Shown here: one piece after another, positions 50,946 through 59,972 of the stretch
Position numbering within the stretch: the first letter of the stretch is position 1
Layout of the letters: every line of letters starts with the position of its first letter
NCBI RefSeq assembly: GCF_003477885.1
Contig: NZ_QUEE01000003.1
Span: forward strand, 1 to 64,000
Direction of reading: 5' to 3'
Source: Lachnotalea sp. AF33-28
Lineage (GTDB): Bacteria > Bacillota > Clostridia > Lachnospirales > Lachnospiraceae
Length of the DNA stretch: 64,000 bases
The notes under the pieces: generated by a model
What the model was told of the DNA's origin: nothing
Database searches by the model: none
The model's input: only the letters and a program-made list of their open reading frames with translations
Program-made: the position numbers and the translations under genes

Positions 50946-51992
50946 TTAACACGGCAGTCCCATAATTACACAGGACGGGGATGGAATCTCCAATTCATGC
51001 CCCGTCCATGACAGTCTGCCGGTCTTTTCATTAAAGAAAAACGTCTGAACAACATCTGTGTGCTGGATTCCCACCACCAGCAGCTTTCCGTCCGGAGTAA
51101 AGCAGAATTCCCGGCAATGGTCTCCTGCCAGCATCGCATGTGACGGCGGTTTCAGCATACCTGTGATCGGATCCCGGGAATAGACTGCAATAGAGTTATG
51201 GCCCCGATTACCTGCAAGCACATAGTTACCGGAAGGGTGTATATGGATTGCAGACGCATAATTAGGACCTTCATAGCCGTCCAGCCTTCTCGTGGAAAGC
51301 CTTTGGATTTCCTGCAGCATACAGGCATCTTCCGGTCTGTACGCAAAGACAAAAACCTCGCAACTTAATTCTGAAACCATGTACAGATATTTTCCGTCTT
51401 TACTGAAAGCCAGCTGCCGCGGTCCGCTTCCCTTCGGTCCATGCCAGGTATATATCCGCCGGTAACGCACAGCGTCATAGAGATAGATACAGTCCAGGCC
51501 GCAGTCCGCCACCACAGCATAATTCCCGTCCGGCGTCAACACCGATGCATGGATATGAGACGGTGTTCCATTGGGTTCCGAATGCTGCTTTACCGCAGCC
51601 GGCTCTCTGATGGCCCCATTTTTCTCCAGCGGATAGACTGCCCAAAGGCCGTTGCGGAATACGGAAACATAAAGCATGCGGCGTATCTCATCCATTGCCA
51701 CGTGGCAGGGCCATCCACCATAAGCGTATCTTCTGTTGATTGGCTCCGGCACGCCGCAGTTGATTTTATAGGACGCTATTCCTCCTCCCGGCGTACCTTC
51801 ATACTCCAACGATTCCATCACCGCATACAGATACCGGCCGTCATGTGACAGGCACAGATATGCAGAATTTTCTGCCTCACAGACAGAAATTATCTGCATA
51901 TCTCCCTGTGCCGGATCCACGTCTACCACATAGATTCCCTTTGATCCTCTAAGAGAATTCGTCCCCACATAGCATCTAAGCCATCCGTCCAT
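50946..51992 (-). CDS. Lactonase-like seven-bladed beta-propeller protein (second of pair)
   Basis: About 348 residues: LRCYVGTNSLRGSKGIYVVDVDPAQGDMQIISVCEAENSAYLCLSHDGRYLYAVME, ADCGLDCIYLYDAV, GSGPRQLAFSKDGKYLYMVSELSCEVFVF, DHCREFCFTPDGKLLVVGIQHTDVVQTF. This is the 6-phosphogluconolactonase (YbhE/Pgl) propeller family, with GPRQLAF marking one blade. Start ATG 51992 has GGAGG 9 bases upstream; it overlaps the preceding stop. Last gene of the operon. May open a sugar lactone, though many family members are uncharacterised. Confidence 0.8.
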   Translation of the reverse strand: MDGWLRCYVGTNSLRGSKGIYVVDVDPAQGDMQIISVCEAENSAYLCLSHDGRYLYAVMESLEYEGTPGGGIASYKINCGVPEPINRRYAYGGWPCHVAMDEIRRMLYVSVFRNGLWAVYPLEKNGAIREPAAVKQHSEPNGTPSHIHASVLTPDGNYAVVADCGLDCIYLYDAVRYRRIYTWHGPKGSGPRQLAFSKDGKYLYMVSELSCEVFVFAYRPEDACMLQEIQRLSTRRLDGYEGPNYASAIHIHPSGNYVLAGNRGHNSIAVYSRDPITGMLKPPSHAMLAGDHCREFCFTPDGKLLVVGIQHTDVVQTFFFNEKTGRLSWTGHELEIPSPSCVIMGLPC

Positions 51993-53028
51993 CCTGTCCA
52001 TCCTCCAAAAGCCGGTCCAAATGTATGCGCAGGCAGTAGCTCTGCCTGGAATTCTCACAGGCCAGATAGATCATGCCGGCTTTATCCGCCGCGAAATGAG
52101 GATAAAACATCACCGTATCTTCTCCGGTCAGAGGTATCTTCCTCACCCATGTCTTCATTCCGTCCCGGCTGACCCAGATGCTTAAATTCTTTCGCTGCGT
52201 CATTTGATTTCCTTTCACATCATTATGGACCAGCAGTATTTTATCCTCGTACTTTTCCAGCACAATTTTAGAGCTGGCACTGGGAATGGCGCACACCGCC
52301 GCTTCCGACCACGTGCGGCCATAATCATAGCTGTCGGAACGGTAAAGAAATTCACTTTTCTCCGCACGCATCAGCATAACCACATGCCCCGCTTCCACTT
52401 CCACACATGCATTCTCCATCAGTGGATACTGTGCCTTTAAATCTCCGTATGTATGAAAAGAACTTCCCCCATCCGACGATATCATTGCCCCGCAGCAGGA
52501 CGGCCAATCCATATGGATATCATTACCCACGGGAATCTGTTCCCAATCCCATTTCCGGTCGGTCTGCTGCCAGTAAACGGGAAACAGCCAGTCTCCGTTG
52601 GACAGTATAATGCCGTGTCTGGTATTTACATGGGCAGAGGGACCGGGAACCGATACAGGCTCGCTCCAGGTGCGTCCGCAGTCTCTTGTGACGGACATAA
52701 ACGTGCAGATTTCCCGGTACCGGGACTCCGCAGCGTACGTCTGCACAAATAACAACGGAAGCGTTCCTCCTGTAAATATTTCTGTCGTATAAGCGGCCCG
52801 GCTCCTGTGGTAGAACAGTACCTCGGGCTCTGTCCAAGTTCTGCCCGCATCAAAACTGCGCACCGCCAGCGTCACATTACGGTTGTCCGGCTCCAGAGGG
52901 CCGCCGCTTAACAATGTACATAAGAGTGATCCGTCCGGCATCACGGCCAGAACCGGCTCTCTGGCGTATCCCCACCCGTCTGCGCTGTCCAGTATCAGTG
53001 AACAGTCAAAATAAAAACCTTGATCCAC
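51976..53028 (-). CDS. Sialidase-like BNR-repeat protein (second of pair)
   Basis: 350 residues with REPVLAVMPDGSLLCTLLSGG near the start, in the place of the sialidase RIP motif, and Asp-boxes SFDAGRTW, TRDCGRTW, SSDGGSSF and SYDYGRTW. This is the six-bladed fold of GH33 and related families. No signal peptide, so intracellular, unlike most sialidases. Catalytic Tyr/Glu cannot be assigned by eye, so a sialic acid substrate is not certain. Lies 61 bp after one lactonase-like gene and overlaps the next. Confidence 0.7.
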   Translation of the reverse strand: MDQGFYFDCSLILDSADGWGYAREPVLAVMPDGSLLCTLLSGGPLEPDNRNVTLAVRSFDAGRTWTEPEVLFYHRSRAAYTTEIFTGGTLPLLFVQTYAAESRYREICTFMSVTRDCGRTWSEPVSVPGPSAHVNTRHGIILSNGDWLFPVYWQQTDRKWDWEQIPVGNDIHMDWPSCCGAMISSDGGSSFHTYGDLKAQYPLMENACVEVEAGHVVMLMRAEKSEFLYRSDSYDYGRTWSEAAVCAIPSASSKIVLEKYEDKILLVHNDVKGNQMTQRKNLSIWVSRDGMKTWVRKIPLTGEDTVMFYPHFAADKAGMIYLACENSRQSYCLRIHLDRLLEDGQDGRMA

Positions 53029-53089
53029 CTATATTTCCTCCATTCTTCCAATGTACGCCCGGTATCCAGCAAAGTCATGTGCAAAGAGA

Positions 53090-54118
53090 CTATGGGAGTA
53101 CAATTCGATAAATCTGCATTGCACCGGATAACGCCCTGTACCCTGACCGATGACCGGTCTTTAAATCCCATAATTCCAGTGCTCCCTTTGAATCTCCATA
53201 TTCCTCATTGACGATGAGCAGCGCATTCTCTTCCCGATACAGAAAACTGCGGGGCCAGCCGCAGGAAGTGAAGAGGCGCGCTTCCCTAAGCGTTCCTTCC
53301 GGCTCCACAATAAATTCCTTTATCTGGTTTAGCCCGCGCACGCCTGCATAAAGCCTGTCGCCATCCGGTGTAATTTGAAGGACTGAGGCAAGGCTGTCCT
53401 TAACCCCTGCGCAATCCAGGCATATTCTCTGCATCGCTTTCCATCTATTGTTCTCGGATTTCCCGTATACTACGAGTTCATTGGACAGTTCCGCCAGCAG
53501 ATAGAGAATCTCCTTAGACGGATGAAAGGCCATATTGCGCGGACCGGATCCGGGTCTTTCCTCCATCCTGTGCCAGGCAGAATCTGCCGCAAGACCATTC
53601 TCCTCAATGTAATACCAGGCATCTCCCCCCAGATCCGCCATATAACAAATACCGCCTGTGCATTCAATGAAATGCGGATGCGAGTGTTCCTGCCGGGTTT
53701 CTACCGGACCGCAGCCGTCAAACGCAATGTCTGCAGTCTGTGATCCGATTTTACCCCCGGATATGCCCACAGCGGTTATCCTGCCCGATCCATAGGCCGC
53801 GGCCAACAGATGTTCCTCTTTGCTGTCGACACTCATATAGCTGATGCCCTTCCAGTCGAACGTCCGGCAGTCCACTGAATCGAGCAAACCGTTTTCGCGG
53901 TCAATTCGGAAGGATTGAATATAAGATCTGTCCGGTCCGTACCTTCCTGCGGCATAAAGATATCCGTCCTTAGTCCCTGTCATGTATTCCAGATTTTTCA
54001 GCATGGCAGCCTGTTTTACCTCAATCAATGCCGTTTCTGACGCATTGACCAGTTTTATCAGATTGATTCCGTCCTCCGGCGTCTCTCCAAAGGTACTGCA
54101 GTATAGATATTCCATCAT
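53090..54118 (-). CDS. Lactonase-like beta-propeller protein (first of pair)
   Basis: 342 residues: MEYLYCSTFGETPEDGINLIKLVNASETALIEVKQAAMLKNLEYMTGTKDGYLYAAGRYG, HPHFIECTGGICYMADLGGDAWYYIEENG, GSGPRNMAFHPSKEILYLLAELSNELVVYGKSENN, DSLASVLQITPDGDRLYAGVRGLNQIKEF. Same propeller family as the gene at 50946 (shared GPRxxAF blade) but only distantly similar. Its start overlaps the stop of the sialidase-like gene by 4 bp. Role presumably in the same catabolic route. Confidence 0.8.
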   Translation of the reverse strand: MMEYLYCSTFGETPEDGINLIKLVNASETALIEVKQAAMLKNLEYMTGTKDGYLYAAGRYGPDRSYIQSFRIDRENGLLDSVDCRTFDWKGISYMSVDSKEEHLLAAAYGSGRITAVGISGGKIGSQTADIAFDGCGPVETRQEHSHPHFIECTGGICYMADLGGDAWYYIEENGLAADSAWHRMEERPGSGPRNMAFHPSKEILYLLAELSNELVVYGKSENNRWKAMQRICLDCAGVKDSLASVLQITPDGDRLYAGVRGLNQIKEFIVEPEGTLREARLFTSCGWPRSFLYREENALLIVNEEYGDSKGALELWDLKTGHRSGYRALSGAMQIYRIVLP

Positions 54119-55251
54119 TCACCCGCCTTGTCTATCACCTGTTTTGTAAAACTGGTATCACGGTATATTTTACCTGCCAGTATCTCCTCCTCGGAGATTC
54201 TGCACAGCAGGATCTCCTTACAATTAAATCGGGAATAGTCGTATATGATGTAAATATTTCCTTCCTTGTCTTCGGCGGCATCAGGGTAGGAAACATCTTC
54301 CCGTTCATCCAGTATTAGATTGCCGCTCCAGCTCATCCCATCGTCCTGGGAAAGCCAGGCCGTCAGATTGCTGCGCTTTGCCTTCCCATCTTCCGGCAGA
54401 TGATTCACCATCAGCAACCGGCCTGATTTCAACCTCCCGATATAAAATCTGGAATCCGGTCCCCATATCCCGGCTCTCCTGATATTATTCCAGCTTCTAC
54501 CCTCATCGCAGGAAAAGGCCTCTCCAATCCCGTCGGGCAGCCGCAGCAGCATCCAAAGACTCCCATCAATTTTTTGTACCACCATAGGTTCATCATAGTA
54601 TCTGCCTTCGATATCGAATCCTCCCCGCAAATGGAAGGATATGTCCTTTACGTGTTTACCTGAACCGTCGGCTTCACACAATTTGATCCGTCTGTCAAGA
54701 TCACCCTGGTCAAATGCATATGGAACATTGTTCCACAAAGACAGGGCCAGCAGCCATTCACCTTGTTTCCCGATCATTGGCTTATTCAGCATGACGCCGT
54801 CCGTTATCCGTACGCTCCGGCTCCATCTTAACCGTTCCTCTTCAGGATTATGGCAGATACTCATAAACACTCCCGCTCTGCCGTCAAAGCCGCCGAAACT
54901 CTGTGACCAGAACAGGATCAGCCGTCCATCAGGCGCAGTCCACAGACACATGTCAAAGGCCCGGACATACCCTTCCGGATCCACAGCGGCAATCGGTTCC
55001 GACCAGTGCTGTCCGTCTGCAGACCTCTCCACCACCACATAGTTATCCGGACCCTCTCCCTCCCCGCCGCTGTAAAAGGCGCAATAGAAGATTTTACATT
55101 CTGTGATGGCAATTGACGGAATTCCCTGCCATTTTCGGTTCTTCCTCCGGTATTTCCCAAGATCAGCAGTTCTGACGGCCGCCGGGACCAGTGCCAGATC
55201 CTTTTGCCGAAGCGTCTCATTCGTAACAGGTACCTGCTGTAATCCAACCAT
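54115..55251 (-). CDS. Sialidase-like BNR-repeat protein (first of pair)
   Basis: 378 residues. IPSIAITECKIFYCAFYSGGEGEGPDNYVVVERSADGQHWSEPI, Asp-box-like SCDEGRSWNNIR, SQDDGMSWSG and DEREDVSYPDAAEDKEGNIYIIYDYSR, where relatives carry a catalytic-site loop. A six-bladed propeller of the exo-sialidase superfamily with no signal peptide. Two bp after the aldo-keto reductase gene. Substrate not determinable; the operon suggests a glycoside imported by the ABC system. Confidence 0.7.
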   Translation of the reverse strand: MVGLQQVPVTNETLRQKDLALVPAAVRTADLGKYRRKNRKWQGIPSIAITECKIFYCAFYSGGEGEGPDNYVVVERSADGQHWSEPIAAVDPEGYVRAFDMCLWTAPDGRLILFWSQSFGGFDGRAGVFMSICHNPEEERLRWSRSVRITDGVMLNKPMIGKQGEWLLALSLWNNVPYAFDQGDLDRRIKLCEADGSGKHVKDISFHLRGGFDIEGRYYDEPMVVQKIDGSLWMLLRLPDGIGEAFSCDEGRSWNNIRRAGIWGPDSRFYIGRLKSGRLLMVNHLPEDGKAKRSNLTAWLSQDDGMSWSGNLILDEREDVSYPDAAEDKEGNIYIIYDYSRFNCKEILLCRISEEEILAGKIYRDTSFTKQVIDKAGE

Positions 55252-55253
55252 AT

Positions 55254-56234
55254 CTAATATCTCTCCGCATTCAGTAAAAACTTAAGTTCACGGGCGTTGA
55301 TCCTCTTTTGTGAAGCATGCAGGCTCTCCTTGAGCTCTCCGACATTCCAGGGTCCTATAATGGGAATAACCTGAAATGGCTGAGCATAGAGATACGCCAG
55401 TGTCAGCTCCAGCGCAGACGCATTGCATAGCGCGCACAGTTTTTCCACCCGGCCGGCTCGTTCTATAGATTCCTGATTGTAAAACATGCTTCTGGGAAAT
55501 TCATATTTCTCATCTGTTACGAATCCGGGCTCATGGCAAAGGACGAAAAATCCGGCCGCCTGGGAGGTATACGCGGTCACCGGTCTGCCGGTTTCTTCAT
55601 GATAGGTAAAAATATCATCGGTCATATGGCTCTGGATAGCCGCTTCCACCGCATCATCATTTGGCTTGGCCATATTAAACATGATTTCGTGAGCCGCAAA
55701 GGTCTTAAGCTTATGTTTCCTCGCGTAGGCATCCGCCTCGCGCATCCTGGAGGCCGTCCAGTTCGAACATGCGAAATAACGGATCTTTCCTTCTCTCTCC
55801 AGCTCATTCAGTGTTTCTATAATCTCCCCCACATCCCTTAAAGGATCATCCTGATGCAGATAATAAAGATCAATATAGTCCGTCTTAAGATTTAGTAAGC
55901 TGTCTTCCAGATCGCCTCTGATCTGTTCCGGAGCCAGCCGCTTTACTCCCGGCGCGTCCACGGCATCAGCGGATCCCTTCGTAGCCAGCACAATTTTATC
56001 CCGCAGGCGGTGAAGACGCATCCATCTGCCCAAAAGCTGCTCGGAAAGCGGCTTATTACCCGGGTTCCACCTGCCATACACATTTGCCGTATCGATAAAA
56101 TTGCCGCCGCAGCCGATATAACAGTCCAATATATCCAGAGACGTCTTATCGTCAAAGCGGCTGCCCAGGGCACCGGTTCCCAAAGCAATATCCGTAACCC
56201 TAAGATTTGTGCCTTCCAATCGTGTCATATCCAT
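55254..56234 (-). CDS. Aldo/keto reductase
   Basis: 326 residues, TIM barrel with ALGTGALGSRF, catalytic Asp/Tyr in NFIDTANVYGRW, Lys in IVLATKGSAD, His in DLYYLHQDD, and C-terminal GPWNVGELKESL cofactor-binding region. Uses NAD(P)H to reduce or oxidise sugar carbonyls. Placed between the permease (12 bp) and the sialidase-like gene (2 bp), so a step of the same catabolic route. A sugar dehydrogenase role feeding the lactonase-like enzymes is plausible but inferred. Confidence 0.88.
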   Translation of the reverse strand: MDMTRLEGTNLRVTDIALGTGALGSRFDDKTSLDILDCYIGCGGNFIDTANVYGRWNPGNKPLSEQLLGRWMRLHRLRDKIVLATKGSADAVDAPGVKRLAPEQIRGDLEDSLLNLKTDYIDLYYLHQDDPLRDVGEIIETLNELEREGKIRYFACSNWTASRMREADAYARKHKLKTFAAHEIMFNMAKPNDDAVEAAIQSHMTDDIFTYHEETGRPVTAYTSQAAGFFVLCHEPGFVTDEKYEFPRSMFYNQESIERAGRVEKLCALCNASALELTLAYLYAQPFQVIPIIGPWNVGELKESLHASQKRINARELKFLLNAERY

Positions 56235-56246
56235 GTTCTTTTCCTC

Positions 56247-57143
56247 CTAACCCTTTATCGCGCCCACTGTGATTCCTCTTGCAAAGTATTTTTGAAAAAA
56301 CGGAAAAATAACGATCAGTGGCACAATGCCCGTCACCGCTATAGCCATCCGTACGGTGATAGTCGGCATCTTGGCCAGGGCGCTGGCTGCGTCCACGTTG
56401 CCCGACATGCTCTGTGTCATAAACTGTATATCCAACAGTATCCGGTTCAGATAATTCTGCAAGCTGAACAGTTTCGGCTGTGTGATGTATAGCAGGCCGT
56501 TGTACCAGTCATTCCAGTAACCGATCCCGATCAGGAGCCCCACCGTTGCCAGAATCGGTTTGGAGATCGGCATCACAATCCGAAAAAACACCGGGAATTC
56601 CCCCGCGCCGTCAATTTTACCGGATTCAATCAACTCCCTGGGCACATTGGCTTCAAAGAATGTCCTGGCCAGCAGTATATTAAATCCATTGATCAGAATA
56701 TTGGTCGGTATAAGCAGCGCCCACAGCGTGTTTTTAATATGAAATGTATTGACATACATCAAATAGGTCGGAACCATGCCGCCGTTAAAGAGCAGGGTAA
56801 AAAACACGAAAAAGTTCATTACCCGGCGTCCGGGCAGCTCCCGCCGTGACAGGGCATAGCCGAACAGTGCTGTAAACAAAAGTCCTGCCGCAGTTCCGGT
56901 TACCGTCACAAAGATGGATATCCCATAGGCCCTGAAAATAGTCTCCCCTTGGGTAATCAGGTATTTATATGCATCAAGACTCCATTTTCCGGGCAGGAAG
57001 GAATATCCGCTGCGAAACACAGTGTCATTGTCGGACAGAGACGATATCATCAGCAACGCAATCGGCAGCACACAGAATAAAGCCAGTATCATCAGCAATA
57101 CATGCGCCGTCACTGCGGGCATATTACCTTTTCTTTTTTTCAT
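56247..57143 (-). CDS. Carbohydrate ABC transporter permease (LplC/YtcP type)
   Basis: 298 residues, six helices. RSGYSFLPGKWSLDAYKYLITQG, EAA loop ESGKIDGAGEFPVFFRIVMPISKPILATVGL, IGYWNDWYNGLLYI and terminal FQKYFARGITVGAIKG are standard for the LplC group. Works with the LplB-like permease 12 bp upstream. No ATPase gene nearby, so a shared ATPase is expected. Confidence 0.92.
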   Translation of the reverse strand: MKKRKGNMPAVTAHVLLMILALFCVLPIALLMISSLSDNDTVFRSGYSFLPGKWSLDAYKYLITQGETIFRAYGISIFVTVTGTAAGLLFTALFGYALSRRELPGRRVMNFFVFFTLLFNGGMVPTYLMYVNTFHIKNTLWALLIPTNILINGFNILLARTFFEANVPRELIESGKIDGAGEFPVFFRIVMPISKPILATVGLLIGIGYWNDWYNGLLYITQPKLFSLQNYLNRILLDIQFMTQSMSGNVDAASALAKMPTITVRMAIAVTGIVPLIVIFPFFQKYFARGITVGAIKG

Positions 57144-57155
57144 ATCTCACCGCCT

Positions 57156-58073
57156 TCAGAATAATGCATTTTCCGGACTTATCTTTCTCACAGCCATGTT
57201 TACGGCAAGGACCAGGAGAAAGCCGACCGCTGACTGGTATACGCCGGCCGCTGCTGCCATCCCGACGTCTCCCATCTGGGTGAGAGCCCGGTATACATAG
57301 GTATCAATCGTATTGGTAGTACTGAAAATCGCACCGGAATTCTGGGTGACCTGGTAAAACAGTCCGAAGTCCGAATAAAAGATCTTTCCTACCGCCAACA
57401 ATGTCATCATAATAACCACCGGTTTTAAAAAGGACAGCGTGATATAAAATATCTGCTGCAGCTTTCCCGCGCCGTCCAGCTGTGCCGCCTCATAATAGGA
57501 CTGATCGATGGAAATCACACTGGCATAGAAAATGATAGCCTGAAAACCGAAAGATTTCCAGGTATTCACCACCGGGAGAATCGCAGGCCAGTATTTGGCC
57601 TCGTTATACCAGGAAACTGGAGCTTTCCCCAGCGGCTCCAGTATGCTTTTATTGAGAAATCCTACATCCGTACTTAAAAACGAGAACACCAGGTAGCTGA
57701 TTATAATCATCGAAAACAGATACGGAAGCAAGATCACAGTCTGATAAAATTTCAGTGCTTTCCTACTCGTTACCTCATTGAGCAATATAGCTACCACAAT
57801 GCCGGTCACAGTATTTATAGCAATAAAGGCCAGATTATACAGAATCGTATTTCTGGTAATAACGACAGCCGCAGAATTTTTAAATAAGAACTCAAAATTC
57901 TTAAATCCGATCCAGTCGCTGTGATAGATCCCTTTTGCGTAATCAAAATTTTTAAAGGCAACTACAAGTCCGCTAAGCGGCAGGTAATTATTGATAAAAA
58001 GATACAGCAGTCCCGGCAGCGCCATAATATAAAGCGGCAGCAGCTTTTTTATTGTTCTTCCCTTTCTTTTCAT
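57156..58073 (-). CDS. Carbohydrate ABC transporter permease (LplB type)
   Basis: 305 residues. MKRKGRTIKKLLPLYIMALPGLLYLFINNYLPLSGLVVAFKNFDYAKGIYHSDWIGFKNFEFLF and EAA loop YYEAAQLDGAGKLQQIFYITLSFLKPVVIMM, ending with a TYVYRALTQMGDVGMAAAAGVYQSAVGFLLV helix and a hydrophobic tail. Start ATG 58073 follows AGGAGGGCAGG; an in-frame Met 17 codons upstream overlaps the binding-protein gene and is less likely. Confidence 0.92.
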   Translation of the reverse strand: MKRKGRTIKKLLPLYIMALPGLLYLFINNYLPLSGLVVAFKNFDYAKGIYHSDWIGFKNFEFLFKNSAAVVITRNTILYNLAFIAINTVTGIVVAILLNEVTSRKALKFYQTVILLPYLFSMIIISYLVFSFLSTDVGFLNKSILEPLGKAPVSWYNEAKYWPAILPVVNTWKSFGFQAIIFYASVISIDQSYYEAAQLDGAGKLQQIFYITLSFLKPVVIMMTLLAVGKIFYSDFGLFYQVTQNSGAIFSTTNTIDTYVYRALTQMGDVGMAAAAGVYQSAVGFLLVLAVNMAVRKISPENALF

Positions 58074-58101
58074 CCTGCCCTCCTTTGCCGGGGCAGGCGG
58101 C

Positions 58102-59643
58102 TTATTGCGCCGCCGCCCATTCATCCAGCTGTCTCTGTTTTTCTTCGATCACCGTATCTATGCCGGCGTCTTTCAGCGCCTGCCGGAACTTCGGCAGATT
58201 TTCTGCGGGATCAATGACACCGTTTTCCAGAGACAGACGGTACTCGTCAAATACTGCCTGTACGGCCGCGGCCTCCGTCTTGACCGAAGTGGGATCGAAT
58301 ACAAATCCCAGCGCTTTCGATTTGACTGCCGTATCATTAAACTCTTTAAAACGTTCGTTCAGATTTTCCGGATCTGTATTCCATATATAGCTTAGATATC
58401 TGTTACCGAAAGCATAAGTCGCGCTTAATGTATAGCCTGATGTGTCCGCCGTTACGCCTTCCGGATAGGTAATCCATCTGTCGCTGTCCTGTACATGCTG
58501 ATAATGCTTTCCCTCGATTCCCCAGGTCAAGGCATTGTAAACCTCCTCATCACTGTAGAGCAGATTGATAAATTCCAGCACCTTCTCCGGATTTTCACAA
58601 GTTACCGGAATCGCCTGGATGATGGCGCCCACCTGCTGGGTGTTGGTAAATGCAGGATTCACAGTTACCGCATCGCAGGGTATTCCCGTCATATTGCTGC
58701 TGTCCGTCGGAACCCCCGGATGAAGCAGGGACATGGTGGTACAGACCTTTCCGGTCTTAAAATACGCGACTCCGGTATCTGGGTTCGTTGAGGCATCCGG
58801 AAGGATATATCCTTTCTGATTCCACTCCCTGGCTTTGTTAACACACTCTTCATAGTAATCCGTGTCAAAGAGATTAACCGCCTTAAGCTCTCCCTGTCCA
58901 TGGTCCATCAGCACACCCATATCATCGCCCAAACTGTCGTAGGTCTTAAATATGCTGTCCAGCACGCTCGTGCCCTGTGCCTGGGGCTGTGTTACATACC
59001 GATCTGTTTCACCTTCCTTCATCCGCATGAACAGATCGTCCAGTTCCTCCACCGTCAGGCCTTTCCCGGTATCCACGCCATATTTCTCCGCAATATCTTT
59101 GCGTATAATTATCCCATAGGCATTGGCCATATCCCGAAGAGTCGGAAAACCGTAGACTTTACCATTGACTGTAGAAGCCTTCAGGAAATCTCCTGCCGCA
59201 GCCATTGCCTCCGGTGCATATTTCTCGATTGTTGCCATATCAAGCCCCAGTATCTTATTGGCAGCCACGTCCGTGCTGAAAGTCGTTTTCGCAGAAGCAT
59301 TATACAGATCCAGCTTCTCTTTGCTTGTCACCATCAGGTTAATCTGCTGCTGGTAATTGGCGCCTGTCATCGGCATCAGCTTCACTCTGGCGCCGATTTT
59401 CTTCTCAACGATGTCGCTTAAATTCTGTTCAACCAGATCCCAATCCGCCTGCTGCACCCACACATCAAACGCATATGTGATCGTATACGGTTCTCCTCCA
59501 GCAGCCTCCTGCGTCGCGGCCTCTTTCGTGTGATCCGCACTCCCTGGAGACGATCCAGGAGTATTTCCCCTGCCGCACCCGCAAAGGAACAGGCCGCAGA
59601 TCAACAACGCTGCGATTAATCTTTGCATAGCTTTTCTTTCCAT
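58102..59643 (-). CDS. Carbohydrate ABC transporter substrate-binding lipoprotein (LplA type)
   Basis: 513 residues. A lipoprotein signal MQRLIAALLICGLFLCGCG with Cys acceptor, a Gly/Ser/Thr-rich linker, then YTITYAFDVWVQQADWDLVEQNLSDIVEKKIGARVKLMPMTGANYQQQINLMVTSKEKLDLYNA, typical for large LplA-type oligosaccharide or glycoside binding proteins. First gene of an eight-gene operon. RBS GAGGAGGTAAG. Minus-strand TATACT about 50 bp upstream of the start (about 59700) with a weak -35 suggests activator control, probably by the regulator at 59973. Confidence 0.92.
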   Translation of the reverse strand: MERKAMQRLIAALLICGLFLCGCGRGNTPGSSPGSADHTKEAATQEAAGGEPYTITYAFDVWVQQADWDLVEQNLSDIVEKKIGARVKLMPMTGANYQQQINLMVTSKEKLDLYNASAKTTFSTDVAANKILGLDMATIEKYAPEAMAAAGDFLKASTVNGKVYGFPTLRDMANAYGIIIRKDIAEKYGVDTGKGLTVEELDDLFMRMKEGETDRYVTQPQAQGTSVLDSIFKTYDSLGDDMGVLMDHGQGELKAVNLFDTDYYEECVNKAREWNQKGYILPDASTNPDTGVAYFKTGKVCTTMSLLHPGVPTDSSNMTGIPCDAVTVNPAFTNTQQVGAIIQAIPVTCENPEKVLEFINLLYSDEEVYNALTWGIEGKHYQHVQDSDRWITYPEGVTADTSGYTLSATYAFGNRYLSYIWNTDPENLNERFKEFNDTAVKSKALGFVFDPTSVKTEAAAVQAVFDEYRLSLENGVIDPAENLPKFRQALKDAGIDTVIEEKQRQLDEWAAAQ

Positions 59644-59775
59644 GTCTTACCTCCTCTGAATTTAACAGTTTACTGCCGAAACCTCTTTACGGTTATAAGT
59701 ATACCCTTATCATAAGGCCCTTCTCTACCCGATTTTCGACTTCCATTTATGAATCTTAGTCCATTATGAAAATGG

Positions 59776-59866
59776 ATCCCGCTCGCGGGATTCTCCGCCT
59801 GCGGCGGGTCGCCCTGGCGACATACTACCTTCCCGCCGCAGTGCGATCCTAAGCGGAGTGTTTTTT
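59776..59866 (+). repeat. Nested GC-rich inverted-repeat element
   Basis: ATCCCGC/GCGGGAT hairpin (59776-59791), then a triple-nested structure: outer CTCCGC/GCGGAG, middle CTGCGGCGGG/CCCGCCGCAG, inner GTCGCC/GGCGAC (59793-59858), followed by TTTTTT on the plus strand. It lies in the 330-bp gap between the response regulator and the binding-protein gene. It does not terminate any visible plus-strand gene. It may be a dispersed palindromic element or an independent small RNA with its own terminator. Confidence 0.55.
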
Positions 59867-59896
59867 GTCCAATAGGTCGTATTTTCCCGTTGAACA

Positions 59897-59922
59897 ATAA
59901 AAACCCCGCAGGATGTGCGGGG
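59897..59922 (-). terminator. Rho-independent terminator of the YesM/YesN-type pair
   Basis: CCCCGCA-CATCC-TGCGGGG hairpin followed by TTTTTATT in minus-strand sense, about 50 bp after the response regulator stop. A strong intrinsic terminator separating regulator and importer operons. Confidence 0.8.
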
Positions 59923-59972
59923 TAAAACGTGTGCAGCCGGGCGGTTTCAGTTTTTAGTACGCCCCGGCGTGA

